This document shows, piece by piece, positions 16,624 through 26,104 of a stretch of 64,000 bases of DNA. The stretch is from Ruminococcaceae bacterium UBA7217. GTDB taxonomy: Bacteria; Bacillota; Clostridia; Oscillospirales; Acutalibacteraceae. The position numbers and the translations under genes are program-made. The number at the start of each line of letters is the position of its first letter. Position 1 is the stretch's first letter. Location of the stretch: positions 1 through 64,000 of the forward strand of contig DKTZ01000043.1 of the NCBI GenBank assembly GCA_002490425.1, in the 5' to 3' direction. The notes below the pieces were generated by a model that searched no databases, had not been told where the DNA came from, and worked only from the letters and a program-made list of their open reading frames with translations.

Positions 16624-17958
16624 ATGAGTAAATATGTTTTTCGTGAAACCGATAATATGGCTGAATTCAATAAGTTTTCAGAAGAAAACGGCGGCTCTGT
16701 TTATCAAACATCATATTGGGCAAAGGTAAAGTCAAATTGGGAACCCACATTCTTTATGGGCTTCCAAGGTGAAACGCCCGTTCTTGCCGCACTTTGCCTC
16801 CAGCGAGATGTAAAAATGACAAAGCTTTGGTACTGTCAGGACGGTTTTGTTTGTGACACATACAACGAAGAGCTTGTGGAGGAATTTGCAAGCTTTATTA
16901 AAGCAGAGATGAAAAAACGTAAAATATGCGTTTTAATAACAGACCCGCTTGTTTTTGAAATAATAGATAAAGAGAGGCAGGATATATCTGCCGTTGACTC
17001 TCTTTTTAAAGCAGGCTTTGTGAGAAACCCCGAAGAAAAACGGTATGAATATTTAATTCAGCCGACAGTTACCGTTCAGTGCCGTTTAACGGGATTTACG
17101 CCGAAAACCTTCCTTTCAAAATGTGAAAAGGGCGTCCGTCACGGGCTTAACGGCGCTGAGGACGGTGGTCTGGTAGCCGAAAATTACGATGCAGAGTCTC
17201 TTCGTCTTCACCCTGAAAAAATGGATGATTTTTATGAGGTTCTGACTGAGGTTTCAGACAGAGTTTCATTTATTCAGCGTGAAAAAAACTATTATGAAAA
17301 CATTATATATGCCCTTGATGGCAAAGCGATTTTGACAATTATTTATATTGACAATGATAAAAGATTAGAAAAATACAATGATGCTAAAGCAAAAAAAGAA
17401 ACGCTTGAAAAAGAGCTTTTGACGCTTGAAAACGCCGAGAAAAAGGATAAAAAGTCAATAGCAAGCGTTAAAAAAGAAATCGAGACTTATACGGTTACAA
17501 TTAACCGAAACGAAAGAATTGAAAAAGAACTTCACGAAAAATACGGCGACTCTTACCCGCAGAAAATCGCGCTCAGCACAGGCATTACAACGCATTTCGG
17601 CAAAACGGCTATTTGCCTTTACGGGGGAACTCGAAATCTTCTCAGAAATACGCTCAGAACAACGCATTTTCTTAACTGGGTAAGGCTTAAAGAGAGCTTC
17701 AGACAGGGAATGGATTATCACGATTTGGGCAGAATTACAGGCGACCCGTATGATGAAAACAATCCTCTTTTCGGGCTTTGCAAATATAAAAAGAGCTATA
17801 ACGGTGAAGTTACCGAATATGTCGGCGAAATGTATCTTATAGCAGACAAACTTAAATTTAAGTTCTTTAAGGATATGTTCCCCGTGCTGATGGAAATAAA
17901 AAATAAATTCTTTAAGTCTGCGCTTAAATCAAAAACCGTGAAGAACAGCGCAGAATAA
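16624..17958 (+). CDS. FemAB family peptidoglycan bridge aminoacyltransferase (first copy)
   Basis: FemAB enzymes transfer amino acids from aminoacyl-tRNA to the lysine or other side chain of the lipid II stem peptide, building the interpeptide bridge. The 444-residue length fits, with the N-terminal pattern FSEENGGSVYQTSYWAKVK, the two GNAT-like halves and the signature coiled-coil arm (about residues 241-300, rich in K and E). The C-terminal part contains LGRITGDPYDENNPLFGL and the YKKSYNGEVTEYVGE end. It lies 12 bp after the M20 gene and 11 bp before a second FemAB gene. Confidence 0.9.
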   Translation: MSKYVFRETDNMAEFNKFSEENGGSVYQTSYWAKVKSNWEPTFFMGFQGETPVLAALCLQRDVKMTKLWYCQDGFVCDTYNEELVEEFASFIKAEMKKRKICVLITDPLVFEIIDKERQDISAVDSLFKAGFVRNPEEKRYEYLIQPTVTVQCRLTGFTPKTFLSKCEKGVRHGLNGAEDGGLVAENYDAESLRLHPEKMDDFYEVLTEVSDRVSFIQREKNYYENIIYALDGKAILTIIYIDNDKRLEKYNDAKAKKETLEKELLTLENAEKKDKKSIASVKKEIETYTVTINRNERIEKELHEKYGDSYPQKIALSTGITTHFGKTAICLYGGTRNLLRNTLRTTHFLNWVRLKESFRQGMDYHDLGRITGDPYDENNPLFGLCKYKKSYNGEVTEYVGEMYLIADKLKFKFFKDMFPVLMEIKNKFFKSALKSKTVKNSAE

Positions 17959-17969
17959 AAGGAGCAGTT

Positions 17970-19220
17970 ATGTACGCTTTTAAAGAAAATATTGATATAA
18001 AAGAGTTTACGGATTTTGCAAACAGCTTTTCAGGTGCACCCATTCAGCAAACTGAAGCTTGGCCGATACTTAAAAACAATTGGAAGCCTCACTTTTGCGG
18101 AATGTATGACGACGAAACAATTTGCGGAGTCTGCCTTATTCTTGTGCGTGAGCTTTTACCCGGGTTTAAGTATGCGTATGCTGCTCACGGTCCTTTACTT
18201 GATTACGGAAATAAAGAGCTTATAAAAGCGTTCGGCGACGGCGCAGTGAATTTTTGCAAAAATCATGGCATTTATTCAATTACCGTTGACCCTCTTATTC
18301 CCGTTGGAAAAACTCTTCCAGATGTTCCGCCTGAAAATTTTCTTGACATATTTGATATACAAAAAGGCAAAAGCCATATGCAGAATTTTATTGACGCAGG
18401 CTTTATTCACGGCGGATTCGGTAAAGGGCTTCACGATGCAGTTCAGCCCCGTTTTAATGCGCTGATACCATTAAAAAAAGCTGACGGAACATCGCTAACA
18501 TTTAATGAGTTAAAAAAGAACTATAAGCAGAAAATACGCAAGTATTATGCAAATTTTCAGTCAGCAAGAGGGCTTTACTACGAAAGAGCAGTTCCCAGTC
18601 CTGAAAATATTGCAGAGTTTAAAAGAATAATCAGCGCAACTGAAAAACGGCAGAATATATCTTTGCGTGAGGAGGATTATTTTGCACTTTTGTCAAAGGC
18701 TTTCGGCGACGGCGCATATTTCGGATTTGAAAAGACCGATATAAACAAATATATTGAAAATCTTGAAACAAGGCTAAAAAAAGAGCCGGATATGGCGGAA
18801 AAAATCACTGAACAGATTACGGACGCAAAGAAAATTGCAGCCGAAAAGGGCGATAAGGTGAATCTTGCGGCGCTGTTGACTGTTTATCCGCAAAACACGA
18901 ACGGAATAAGAATTGCCGAATACCTTTACGCAGGCAGTGACCTCACAATTTTTCCGTCATTCTGCGCTACTCTTTGCGGCCTCGGCTCGCAGTGTGCAGA
19001 ATGTATAGAAAATGACTGTGACTATTTAGACCTCGGCGGACTTGCAGGAACTTTTGACGATGGGCTTTATGAGTTTAAACATCAGTTCAGTCCTATAATT
19101 GTCGAGTATGCAGGCGAATTTACTCTGCCTGTCAATAAGGCAAAATATAAATTTATGGAAAAATATATGCCGGCAATGAAAAAAGTATATAAAAGGCTTA
19201 CCGGAATTTTGCACCGTTAA
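17970..19220 (+). CDS. FemAB family peptidoglycan bridge aminoacyltransferase (second copy)
   Basis: This 416-residue paralogue of the preceding protein has the same layout: FANSFSGAPIQQTEAWPILK at the N-terminus, a coiled-coil region (about 255-300), YLDLGGLAGTFDDGLYEFK and the closing FSPIIVEYAGE. Two consecutive Fem-type enzymes usually add successive residues of a bridge, so a bridge of two or more residues, or a heterogeneous one, is a fair inference. GGAG precedes the ATG. The operon ends at a strong terminator. Confidence 0.9.
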   Translation: MYAFKENIDIKEFTDFANSFSGAPIQQTEAWPILKNNWKPHFCGMYDDETICGVCLILVRELLPGFKYAYAAHGPLLDYGNKELIKAFGDGAVNFCKNHGIYSITVDPLIPVGKTLPDVPPENFLDIFDIQKGKSHMQNFIDAGFIHGGFGKGLHDAVQPRFNALIPLKKADGTSLTFNELKKNYKQKIRKYYANFQSARGLYYERAVPSPENIAEFKRIISATEKRQNISLREEDYFALLSKAFGDGAYFGFEKTDINKYIENLETRLKKEPDMAEKITEQITDAKKIAAEKGDKVNLAALLTVYPQNTNGIRIAEYLYAGSDLTIFPSFCATLCGLGSQCAECIENDCDYLDLGGLAGTFDDGLYEFKHQFSPIIVEYAGEFTLPVNKAKYKFMEKYMPAMKKVYKRLTGILHR

Positions 19221-19240
19221 TACAATTGAAAATGAACATA

Positions 19241-19270
19241 AAAAATCCGAACAGTGATGTTCGGATTTTT
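19241..19270. terminator. Bidirectional terminator between femAB and asnA
   Basis: A perfect 13-bp stem (19241-19253/19258-19270) with GTGA loop has A-runs on the left arm and T-runs on the right arm, so it serves both convergent transcripts. Confidence 0.88.
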
Positions 19271-19293
19271 GTTTATGTATTTATATAGTTTTA

Positions 19294-20301
19294 TTAAAGC
19301 AATGCAATGCCGTTTTTTTCGCAAATTTTGTAGGTTTCGCTGTCCCAAATGCTGGACTGAACCTCGCCTATGTGAGCACAGCCAATAAGGAGCATACAAA
19401 GTCTTGACTGACCTATTCCGCCGCCTATTGTAAGGGGTAATTCGCCGTTTAAAAGCATTTTGTGGAACGGTAAATTCCGTCTGTCGTTACAGCCTGAAAT
19501 TTTTAATTGTCTGTCAAGGCTTTCGGCATTAACACGGATTCCCATTGAGGAAATTTCAAATGCACGTCCCAGAGTGTCATTCCAAAACATTATGTCGCCG
19601 TTAAGCTCCCAGTCGTCGTAATCAGGTGCTCTGCCGTCATGGGGCTTACCTGAACGGAGTACTCCGCCGATTTGCATAATAAATGCGGTTCTGTGCTCCT
19701 TTAAGTATTCGTTTTCACGCTCATGTGAGGAAAGGTCGGGGTACATATCCTCAAGCTCCTGAGACGTTACGAATGAAATATCCCTTGAAAGCTGAACGTC
19801 AATAACGGGAAATTGCTTTTTAAGCTTTTCCAGGGTGTCGCAGATAACGTCAACAATATTCTGAACCGTGCTTTTAAGGTAATCTATTGTTCTGTCCTCG
19901 GGCAGAATAATCTTTTCCCAGTCCCACTGGTCAACGTAAACCGAATGAAGATTGTCAAGCTCTTCGTCACGGCGGATTGCGTTCATATCGGTGTAAAGAC
20001 CCTCGTGAACAGTGAAATTGTAACGCTTTAAAGCGAGTCTTTTCCATTTTGCAAGGGAGTGCACAACCTGAGCGTCTTCGCCCACGGCGGGAATGTCAAA
20101 GGATACAGGTCTTTCAACACCGTTAAGATTGTCGTTAAGACCTGAATTTTCTGTTACAAATAGTGGTGCGGAAACTCTTTTAAGACCGAGTGCGTCCGCA
20201 AAGCCGAATTGAAATGTCTGTTTTATGTATGAAATAGCACGTTGCTGGTCATAACTGTTGAGCTTTGAAACATAGCCCTTGGGTACTGTTACGGTGTTCA
20301 C
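19294..20301 (-). CDS. asnA: Aspartate--ammonia ligase (asparagine synthetase A)
   Basis: AsnA makes asparagine from aspartate, ammonia and ATP. Its fold is related to class II aminoacyl-tRNA synthetases. Diagnostic pieces are SAPLFVTENSGLNDNLNG, VHSLAKWKRLAL, YVDQWDWEKII and GGGIGQSRLCMLLIG. I choose GTG 20301, 9 nt after GGGAGGAG, giving 335 residues, close to the family's 330; the longer frame to 20346 crosses the promoter. No T-box leader is visible in the short upstream region. Confidence 0.94.
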   Translation of the reverse strand: MNTVTVPKGYVSKLNSYDQQRAISYIKQTFQFGFADALGLKRVSAPLFVTENSGLNDNLNGVERPVSFDIPAVGEDAQVVHSLAKWKRLALKRYNFTVHEGLYTDMNAIRRDEELDNLHSVYVDQWDWEKIILPEDRTIDYLKSTVQNIVDVICDTLEKLKKQFPVIDVQLSRDISFVTSQELEDMYPDLSSHERENEYLKEHRTAFIMQIGGVLRSGKPHDGRAPDYDDWELNGDIMFWNDTLGRAFEISSMGIRVNAESLDRQLKISGCNDRRNLPFHKMLLNGELPLTIGGGIGQSRLCMLLIGCAHIGEVQSSIWDSETYKICEKNGIALL

Positions 20302-20334
20302 GGCTAAGACTCCTCCCTGAAAAAATATGAAAAT

Positions 20335-20363
20335 ATGATACCACAACGAAAAGTGTCCGTCAA
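20335..20363 (-). promoter_or_regulatory. SigA-type promoter of asnA
   Basis: On the minus strand TTGACG (20358-20363), a 17-bp spacer and TATCAT (20335-20340) lie about 35 bp before the GTG start. Confidence 0.75.
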
Positions 20364-20373
20364 TAAAAAATAT

Positions 20374-21189
20374 TTATAAAGCGTATTTTTCAACTGTCTT
20401 TGCAAGACCGTCCTCGGCATTGGAAAGAGCTATGTAGCGAGCCTTTTTCTTTAATTCTTCACAGGCATTTCCCATTGCAAAGGAATATTTTGTAAATTCA
20501 ATCATTTGAAGGTCATTCATAGCGTCGCCGAAGGACATTGCCTCTTCGTTTGTAATATTCAGCATTCCGCAAAGATGCGAGAGTGCGTCGCCCTTGTTTG
20601 CCGACGGAACCGTAGCCTCAATTTCATCTTTAAGCGATGCGGTGACAAGCAGTCCTGATTTTTGGAAATATTCACTTAAAGTCTGCCTTACACTTTCGTC
20701 TGCCGAGTAAACGGCTATTATTTCCGCACTTTGCCCATTTAGTGTTTCACAAAGATTTTCGCAAAGAACGGAGGAATTCATAAAAATTTTCAAAAAATCT
20801 GCAGGAAGCTCTCTTCCACTGTAAAATTGCTGTTTGTTTTCCTGAATGTAAGCAGTGCCGTCAACATAAGTGTTGTAATAAACCTTTGAATCATTTAATT
20901 TTGCTAAAATTTCAGCGGTCAAATTCGGCGGAATATGGTTTTTATAAATTATTTTCTTTTTATGTAAATCGTAAACGCTTGCACCGTTTGAAAAAATAAC
21001 GTAGTCGATAAAAGGAATTTGGTCTGTGACAGGGGTAATAAAGCCGAGGGTTCTGCCCGTTGCAATGGCAATTTTAATCCCCTTGTTATGTGCATTTAAA
21101 AGTGCCGTTTTCGTTCTTTCGGTAACGGTGGTGTGGTCGGGCGCCATAAGCGTGCCGTCAAGGTCGGTTGCTATGATTTTGATTGACAT
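20374..21189 (-). CDS. Cof-type HAD-IIB family phosphatase
   Basis: The 271-residue protein has the HAD motifs of the Cof/YidA type: DLDGTLMAPDHTTVTERT at the N-terminus (nucleophile Asp), AIATGRT, the C2B cap and MSFGDAMNDLQMIEFT near the C-terminus. Such enzymes dephosphorylate sugar phosphates or cofactors such as pyridoxal phosphate and FMN; the substrate cannot be predicted. GGAG precedes the ATG. It sits between uxaC and asnA on the same strand, but each neighbour has its own spacer. Confidence 0.88.
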   Translation of the reverse strand: MSIKIIATDLDGTLMAPDHTTVTERTKTALLNAHNKGIKIAIATGRTLGFITPVTDQIPFIDYVIFSNGASVYDLHKKKIIYKNHIPPNLTAEILAKLNDSKVYYNTYVDGTAYIQENKQQFYSGRELPADFLKIFMNSSVLCENLCETLNGQSAEIIAVYSADESVRQTLSEYFQKSGLLVTASLKDEIEATVPSANKGDALSHLCGMLNITNEEAMSFGDAMNDLQMIEFTKYSFAMGNACEELKKKARYIALSNAEDGLAKTVEKYAL

Positions 21190-21237
21190 ATTAACTCCGA
21201 AAAATTTTATGAATAATGAATAAATCTGGTTGAAATT

Positions 21238-21310
21238 TGTAGGGGACGCCGACTCGGCGTCCCGTTTTGCCCTTCATCAGTCACTTCGTGACAGCTTCCC
21301 TCTCGGGGAA
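21238..21310. repeat. TGTAGGG-type intergenic hairpin element, variant form
   Basis: The element starts TGTAGGG like the copies near 2.9 and 54.3 kb but carries different hairpins: GGGACGCCGA/TCGGCGTCCC (21243-21252/21254-21263), GTCAC-TTC-GTGAC (21280-21292) and TTCCC/GGGAA (21296-21310). It fills most of the spacer between uxaC and the HAD gene. It may also act as the uxaC transcription end, though no T-run is present. Confidence 0.65.
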
Positions 21311-21353
21311 ACCAAAATGAGCATTTTCACAAGGCGGGCGAAAACTTTCAAAT

Positions 21354-22754
21354 TTAAATTCCGAAATACTTTTTCGCATTGTTGAATGAAATATCCGCGA
21401 CTACCTGTGATAAAAATGCAATGTCGCAGGGGTACTTGCCCTCTTCAACAAGGTTACCGAGCATCTCGCAAAGAATACGGCGGAAATATTCGTGACGGGG
21501 GTATGAAAGAAAGCTCCTTGAATCCGTTATCATACCGACAAATTTGCCGAGCACGCCGAGAGAAGCAAGGTCTGCTAATTGTTTGCGCATACCGTCGTAA
21601 TGGTCGTTAAACCACCAAGCAGAGCCGAATTGAATTTTTGACTGTGCTTCACTTGATTGGAAATTGCCGAGCATTGTGCCGAGCACCGTGTTGTCCTTGG
21701 GGTTAAGCGTAAAGAGTACGGTTTTCGGAAGAAGTCCGTCTTTTTCAAGTGAGTCCATAAATCTTGAAAGCTTTTCTGCTATTTGGCAGTCGCCGACTGA
21801 GTCAAAGCCCGTGTCAGCACCCAAACGCTCAAACATTTTTGTATTGTTGTTGCGCATAGCGCCGAGGTGCAATTCCATTACCCAGCCTTTTTTTGCATAT
21901 TCTCTGCCTAAAAACTGCAAAATTGCAGTGCGGTATTTGTCAAGCTCGTCAGTTGTGAATTTTTCGCCGGCAAGTGCTTTTTTAAATATTTTTTCGAGTT
22001 CTTCGTCTGTGCTTTCACTGTATGGGCAGTACATAAGAGCGTGGTCTGAGGCACGGCAGCCCATCGACTCAAAAAAGTCAATTCTTTTTCCGAGTGCGGT
22101 TTTTAAATCTTTAAATGAAGTAATTTTCATTTGCGCAGCGTCTTCCATAGCCTTAACCCACGGAACAAACACGGGAGAGTCAATAAGAAAAGCCTTGTCG
22201 GGTCTGAAGGCAGGTAAAACCTTGCATTTGAATGAGCTGTCCTCCCGTAAAAGTGCGTGATATTCAAGCGAATCTGCGGCGTCGTCAGTTGTGCATACGC
22301 AGGCAACATGGGATTTTTCAATAAGCTCTCTGGGGGTGAATCCGCCGTTTCTGATTTTTTCATTGCACTTTTCCCAAATTGCGGGTGCAGATTTATGAGA
22401 TAACGGCTCGTGAATGTCAAAATAACGCTGAAGCTCAAGGTGAGTCCAGTGATAAAGCGGATTTCCGATGCAATAGCTGAGCGTTTCGGCATATTTTAAG
22501 AATTTTTCATAAGGCGACGAATCGCCTGTTATGTATTTTTCATCTACACCGTATCCACGCATTGCACGCCATTTGTAATGGTCGCCGCCGAGCCAAAGCT
22601 CTGCTATGTCACTGGGAGTTTTGTTTTCGTAAATCTCTTTCGGAGAAAGATGGCAGTGCCAGTCAAAAATGGGAGTGTCCTTTGCTCCGTAATTAAATAT
22701 TTCCTTTGCCGTGTCGGTTGTAAGAAGAAAATCTTCATCCATAAACGATTTCAT
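21354..22754 (-). CDS. uxaC: Glucuronate isomerase
   Basis: UxaC converts D-glucuronate to fructuronate, or galacturonate to tagaturonate, the first step of hexuronate breakdown. The 466-residue protein has the family start MKSFMDEDFLLTTDTAKEIF, the metal motif DWHCHLSPKEI, WWFNDHYDGM and the closing TDSRSFLSYPRHEYFRRILC. GAGGTG precedes the ATG. The rest of the pathway (uxuA/B, uxaA/B, kdgK) is not adjacent, so this is an orphan copy. Confidence 0.96.
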   Translation of the reverse strand: MKSFMDEDFLLTTDTAKEIFNYGAKDTPIFDWHCHLSPKEIYENKTPSDIAELWLGGDHYKWRAMRGYGVDEKYITGDSSPYEKFLKYAETLSYCIGNPLYHWTHLELQRYFDIHEPLSHKSAPAIWEKCNEKIRNGGFTPRELIEKSHVACVCTTDDAADSLEYHALLREDSSFKCKVLPAFRPDKAFLIDSPVFVPWVKAMEDAAQMKITSFKDLKTALGKRIDFFESMGCRASDHALMYCPYSESTDEELEKIFKKALAGEKFTTDELDKYRTAILQFLGREYAKKGWVMELHLGAMRNNNTKMFERLGADTGFDSVGDCQIAEKLSRFMDSLEKDGLLPKTVLFTLNPKDNTVLGTMLGNFQSSEAQSKIQFGSAWWFNDHYDGMRKQLADLASLGVLGKFVGMITDSRSFLSYPRHEYFRRILCEMLGNLVEEGKYPCDIAFLSQVVADISFNNAKKYFGI

Positions 22755-22879
22755 AAGCTGTCACCTCTAAGGTATTTTTATGTATTTTAGCATATTTTTG
22801 AAAATTTGAACAGTATGTTGAAGCATTTTAACAAAAAATTTAATTTCCTTTGCCGCACAATTAAATTAAATGTTGACTA

Positions 22880-22908
22880 TTGAATTATACGGCATTATGT
22901 GGTAAAAT
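22880..22908 (+). promoter_or_regulatory. SigA-type promoter upstream of yebC
   Basis: TTGAAT (22880-22885), a 17-bp spacer and TAAAAT (22903-22908) lie 35 bp before the yebC ATG. No clear terminator was seen between here and the end of valS, so it may drive the following 12 kb. Confidence 0.65.
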
Positions 22909-22943
22909 GAAGAGTAAAATTTTATAATGCAAGAGGTATAGCT

Positions 22944-23684
22944 ATGTCCGGACATTCAAAATGGAGTACAATTAAAAGAAAAAAAGAAAAAACAGATAAC
23001 GCCAGAGCAAAGGTGTTCACTAAAATCGGCAGAGAGATTGCTGTTGCAGTTAAAGAGGGCGGGCCGGACCCTGCCGGCAACTCAAAGCTTAAGGACGTTA
23101 TTGCCAAGGCAAAGGCGGCAAATGTTCCGAATGATAATATTGACAGAATAATCAAAAAAGCCGCAGGCGAGGGCGGAAGTGACAATTATGAAGATATAGT
23201 TTACGAGGGTTACGGTCCGTCGGGAATTGCCGTTATTGTTGAAACCTTGACCGATAACCGCAACAGAACTGCGGCAGACGTTCGCCATGCATTTGATAAA
23301 TTCGGCGGAAATATGGGAACGAGCGGCTGCGTTTCGTTTATGTTCAGCCGTCAGGGCGTTATTCTCTTTGAGAAAGAGGATATTGACGAAGAACAGCTTA
23401 TGATGGACGCTATTGAGGCGGGCGCTACCGACTTTATAACAGACGATGAAATTTACGATGTACGTACTGAGCCTAACGATATGGGCGCTGTGCGTGACGA
23501 CCTTGAGGCAAAGGGCTACAAATATGTTTCGGCAGAGGTTGAGTATGTTCCGTCGTCATATACCGCACTTTCAAACCCTGATGACATTAAGAATATGGGC
23601 AGAATGCTTGAAATGTTTGAAGATAATGACGATGTTCAGAATGTTTATCATAATTGGGAGAATGAAGACGATTACGAGGGCTAA
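22944..23684 (+). CDS. yebC: YebC/PmpR family protein
   Basis: The 246-residue protein carries the family hallmark N-terminus SGHSKWSTIKRKKEKTD, followed by NDNIDRIIKKAAGEG, YEGYGPSGIA and the acidic C-terminus. YebC proteins are DNA-binding regulators in some species and help ribosomes through difficult (proline-rich) sequences in others. Start: ATG 22944, with AGAGG at 22930-22934. It is only 21 bp from the first glycosyltransferase of the surface-polymer cluster, with no terminator between. Confidence 0.95.
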   Translation: MSGHSKWSTIKRKKEKTDNARAKVFTKIGREIAVAVKEGGPDPAGNSKLKDVIAKAKAANVPNDNIDRIIKKAAGEGGSDNYEDIVYEGYGPSGIAVIVETLTDNRNRTAADVRHAFDKFGGNMGTSGCVSFMFSRQGVILFEKEDIDEEQLMMDAIEAGATDFITDDEIYDVRTEPNDMGAVRDDLEAKGYKYVSAEVEYVPSSYTALSNPDDIKNMGRMLEMFEDNDDVQNVYHNWENEDDYEG

Positions 23685-23705
23685 TACCTTTTTGGAGGGT
23701 ATGTT

Positions 23706-24917
23706 TTGAATATTCTTATAGTATCTCAGCATTTTTATCCTGACAATTTTCGTATTAACGATATTGCAAAAATGCTTGTCGATGAAGGACATCGTGTAAC
23801 GGTGATTACGTCGCTTCCCGATTACGCAACGGGCAGAGTACCTGATGACTGCAAGGGCAGGAAAAACAGAAAAATCAAATGGAACGGTGTAGATGTTATC
23901 CGTTGCTTTTCAGTTGCAAGAAGAAGCGGAATTCTTTTCCGTGCTCTTAATTATGCTTCCTTTTGCCTTTCTTCAACGCTTAAAGCTAAAAGGCTTAAAG
24001 GGGATTACGATATTGTAATTTGCTATCAGACTTCACCCGTGCTTATGGCAAACGCTGCAAGAGCATTTGCAAGGAAAAGAAAAATCCCGTTTTTCCTTTA
24101 TTGCTTAGACCTTTGGCCTGAGTCGCTTAAGGCTTGGCATGTGGGTGAAGGCAATCCGCTTTTCAAAATAATGCACAAATATTCAAAGGGTATTTACAAC
24201 AGTGCGAGCTGTGTAGGAGTAACCTCAAAGCCTTTTATTGAATATTTAAAAACGGTGAATGAGGTTCCCGAAAATAAAATAATATATATCCCTCAGCATT
24301 CCGAGGATATGAATTTATCACCGAAAGCTCATAAAGACGGCGAACCGTATGTATTCTCATTCGGCGGGAATATCGGCAGTGTGCAGAATATTGACTGTAT
24401 AATTGAGGCTGCGTCATATCTTCGTGACAGAAACGATATAAAAATTGAAATTTACGGCGACGGAAGCGAGCTTCAAAGCTGTAAGGCTCTTTCGGAAAAG
24501 CTTGGTACGGAAAAGACTGTGACATTTTTCGGCAGAGTTTCAAAGGACGAGCTTTGGAAACACTATGAAAATACAGACGCATTTTTGCTTACGCTTAAAT
24601 CCGACGGAGTAATCGGGCAGACCGTGCCTGCAAAGCTTCAGGAATATATGTCGGGCGCAAGACCCGTAATTGCTGCTGTCGGCGGTGCGGCGGAGCAGAT
24701 AATCAATGACTCGCAATGCGGAATTTGCGTTCCCGCAGGTGACAGCGAAGCCTTGGCGAAAGCGATTGAAGATTTTGTAATGAATAACGAAAAATGTTCG
24801 GATTACGGCGCTAACGGAAGAGTGTTTTATAAAAACAATTTTACAGGCAGAAGCTTTATGGACAAGCTGACAGGCATTTTTTACAGTTTAATCGGCTCTT
24901 CGGAGGAAAATAAATGA
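23706..24917 (+). CDS. GT4 family glycosyltransferase (WbuB-like)
   Basis: The 403-residue protein has two Rossmann halves. The N-terminal one has VSQHFYPDNFRINDIAK and LPDYATGRVP, a pattern seen in WbuB-type fucosaminyl or amino-sugar transferases. The C-terminal one has GGNIGSVQNID, the VPAKLQEYMSGARPVIA donor-site region and GICVPAGDSEALA. It is probably a cytoplasmic enzyme adding a sugar to a lipid-linked repeat unit. The start is TTG 23706, 6 nt after GGAGGG. It overlaps the next gene by 4 bases. Confidence 0.88.
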   Translation: MNILIVSQHFYPDNFRINDIAKMLVDEGHRVTVITSLPDYATGRVPDDCKGRKNRKIKWNGVDVIRCFSVARRSGILFRALNYASFCLSSTLKAKRLKGDYDIVICYQTSPVLMANAARAFARKRKIPFFLYCLDLWPESLKAWHVGEGNPLFKIMHKYSKGIYNSASCVGVTSKPFIEYLKTVNEVPENKIIYIPQHSEDMNLSPKAHKDGEPYVFSFGGNIGSVQNIDCIIEAASYLRDRNDIKIEIYGDGSELQSCKALSEKLGTEKTVTFFGRVSKDELWKHYENTDAFLLTLKSDGVIGQTVPAKLQEYMSGARPVIAAVGGAAEQIINDSQCGICVPAGDSEALAKAIEDFVMNNEKCSDYGANGRVFYKNNFTGRSFMDKLTGIFYSLIGSSEENK

Positions 24918-26095
24918 AAGTTCTTCAAATAAACTCTACCTGCGGCTTCGGCAGTACGGGAAGAATAGCTGTTGACATTTTAAATACAGTCTGTGAAAAC
25001 GGCGGAGAGGGGCTTATTTGCTACGGCAGAGGAGAGGCACCCGCTGGCGTGCCGTCTTATAAAATCGGCTCGGAAATGCTTGTGAGAATTCACGGCGTGC
25101 TTTCTCGCATTACTGACCGTCAGGGCTTTTATTCAACTAATGCCACAAAGGCTTTGGTGCGAAAGATTGAGGAATATGACCCTGATATTATTCATCTTCA
25201 TAATATCCACGGCTATTATCTTGACATAAGAGTTTTATTTGATTATCTTAAAAAATGCGGTAAGCCTATTGTTTGGACGCTCCACGATTGCTGGGCATTT
25301 ACGGGTCACTGCGCATATTTTACCGTTGCGGGCTGTGATAAATGGAAAACGGGCTGTAATAATTGCCCGTCAAAAAAGGATTATCCGCAAAGCTTAGTTG
25401 TAGACAATTCCGAAAAGAATTATAACGAGAAAAAAGAGCTGTTTACAGGGCTTCAAAATGTTACTTTGGTTACTCCGTCAATTTGGCTGAGTGAGCTTGT
25501 AAGTGAATCATTTTTGAAAGAGTACCCCGTAAAGGTTATAAATAATGGGATAAACACTGATATTTTTAAACCGACCGAAAGTGATTTCAAAAAAAGATAC
25601 GCCATTGAAGATAAAAAGGTATATATCGGCGTTGCGAGCGTATGGGAAGAACGTAAAGGACTTCGGGATTTAATAAAGCTGTCAACGCTCCTGAATGAGA
25701 ACGAAAAACTTGTTGTTGTAGGGCTGACCGAAGAACAGGTATCCGAATTGCCCGACGGTATAATCGGTCTTAAACGGACGGAAAATGCAAAACAGCTTGC
25801 AGAAATTTACACTGCGGCAGATGTTTTCCTGAATCCCACATATGAGGACAATTATCCTACTACAAATCTTGAGTCAATTTGTTGCGGAACTCCTGTTGTG
25901 ACATATAACACGGGCGGAAGCCCCGAAAGTCTTGCAGGCGGCAGAGGAATTACGGTTGCGGTCGGTGACACCAAGGCTTTGTATGAAGCGGCACAAAAGC
26001 TTGTAGGTGTAAAAACAGACAACACAGACGAGTTTGACGCACAGAATAAATATCTTGAATATAATGGGCTTTATAAAGAATTGCTTGAAAAATGA
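24914..26095 (+). CDS. GT4 family glycosyltransferase
   Basis: The 393-residue protein begins MKVLQINSTCGFGSTGRIA and contains HLHNIHGYYLDIRVLF and a WTLHDCWAFTGHCAYF stretch with a Cys cluster (CDKWKTGCNNC) that is common in EPS-cluster transferases of this family. The C-terminal donor-site motif is NPTYEDNYPTTNLESICCG with TGGSPE. Acceptor and donor sugar are unknown. It is coupled to the preceding transferase by the ATGA overlap. Confidence 0.88.
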   Translation: MKVLQINSTCGFGSTGRIAVDILNTVCENGGEGLICYGRGEAPAGVPSYKIGSEMLVRIHGVLSRITDRQGFYSTNATKALVRKIEEYDPDIIHLHNIHGYYLDIRVLFDYLKKCGKPIVWTLHDCWAFTGHCAYFTVAGCDKWKTGCNNCPSKKDYPQSLVVDNSEKNYNEKKELFTGLQNVTLVTPSIWLSELVSESFLKEYPVKVINNGINTDIFKPTESDFKKRYAIEDKKVYIGVASVWEERKGLRDLIKLSTLLNENEKLVVVGLTEEQVSELPDGIIGLKRTENAKQLAEIYTAADVFLNPTYEDNYPTTNLESICCGTPVVTYNTGGSPESLAGGRGITVAVGDTKALYEAAQKLVGVKTDNTDEFDAQNKYLEYNGLYKELLEK

Positions 26096-26104
26096 GGGGG
26101 ATTT

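Noticed and set aside
19294..20301. Functional link between asnA and the FemAB pair (Asn/Asp bridge)
   Set aside because: The genes are convergent and separated by a strong terminator; adjacency alone is not evidence.
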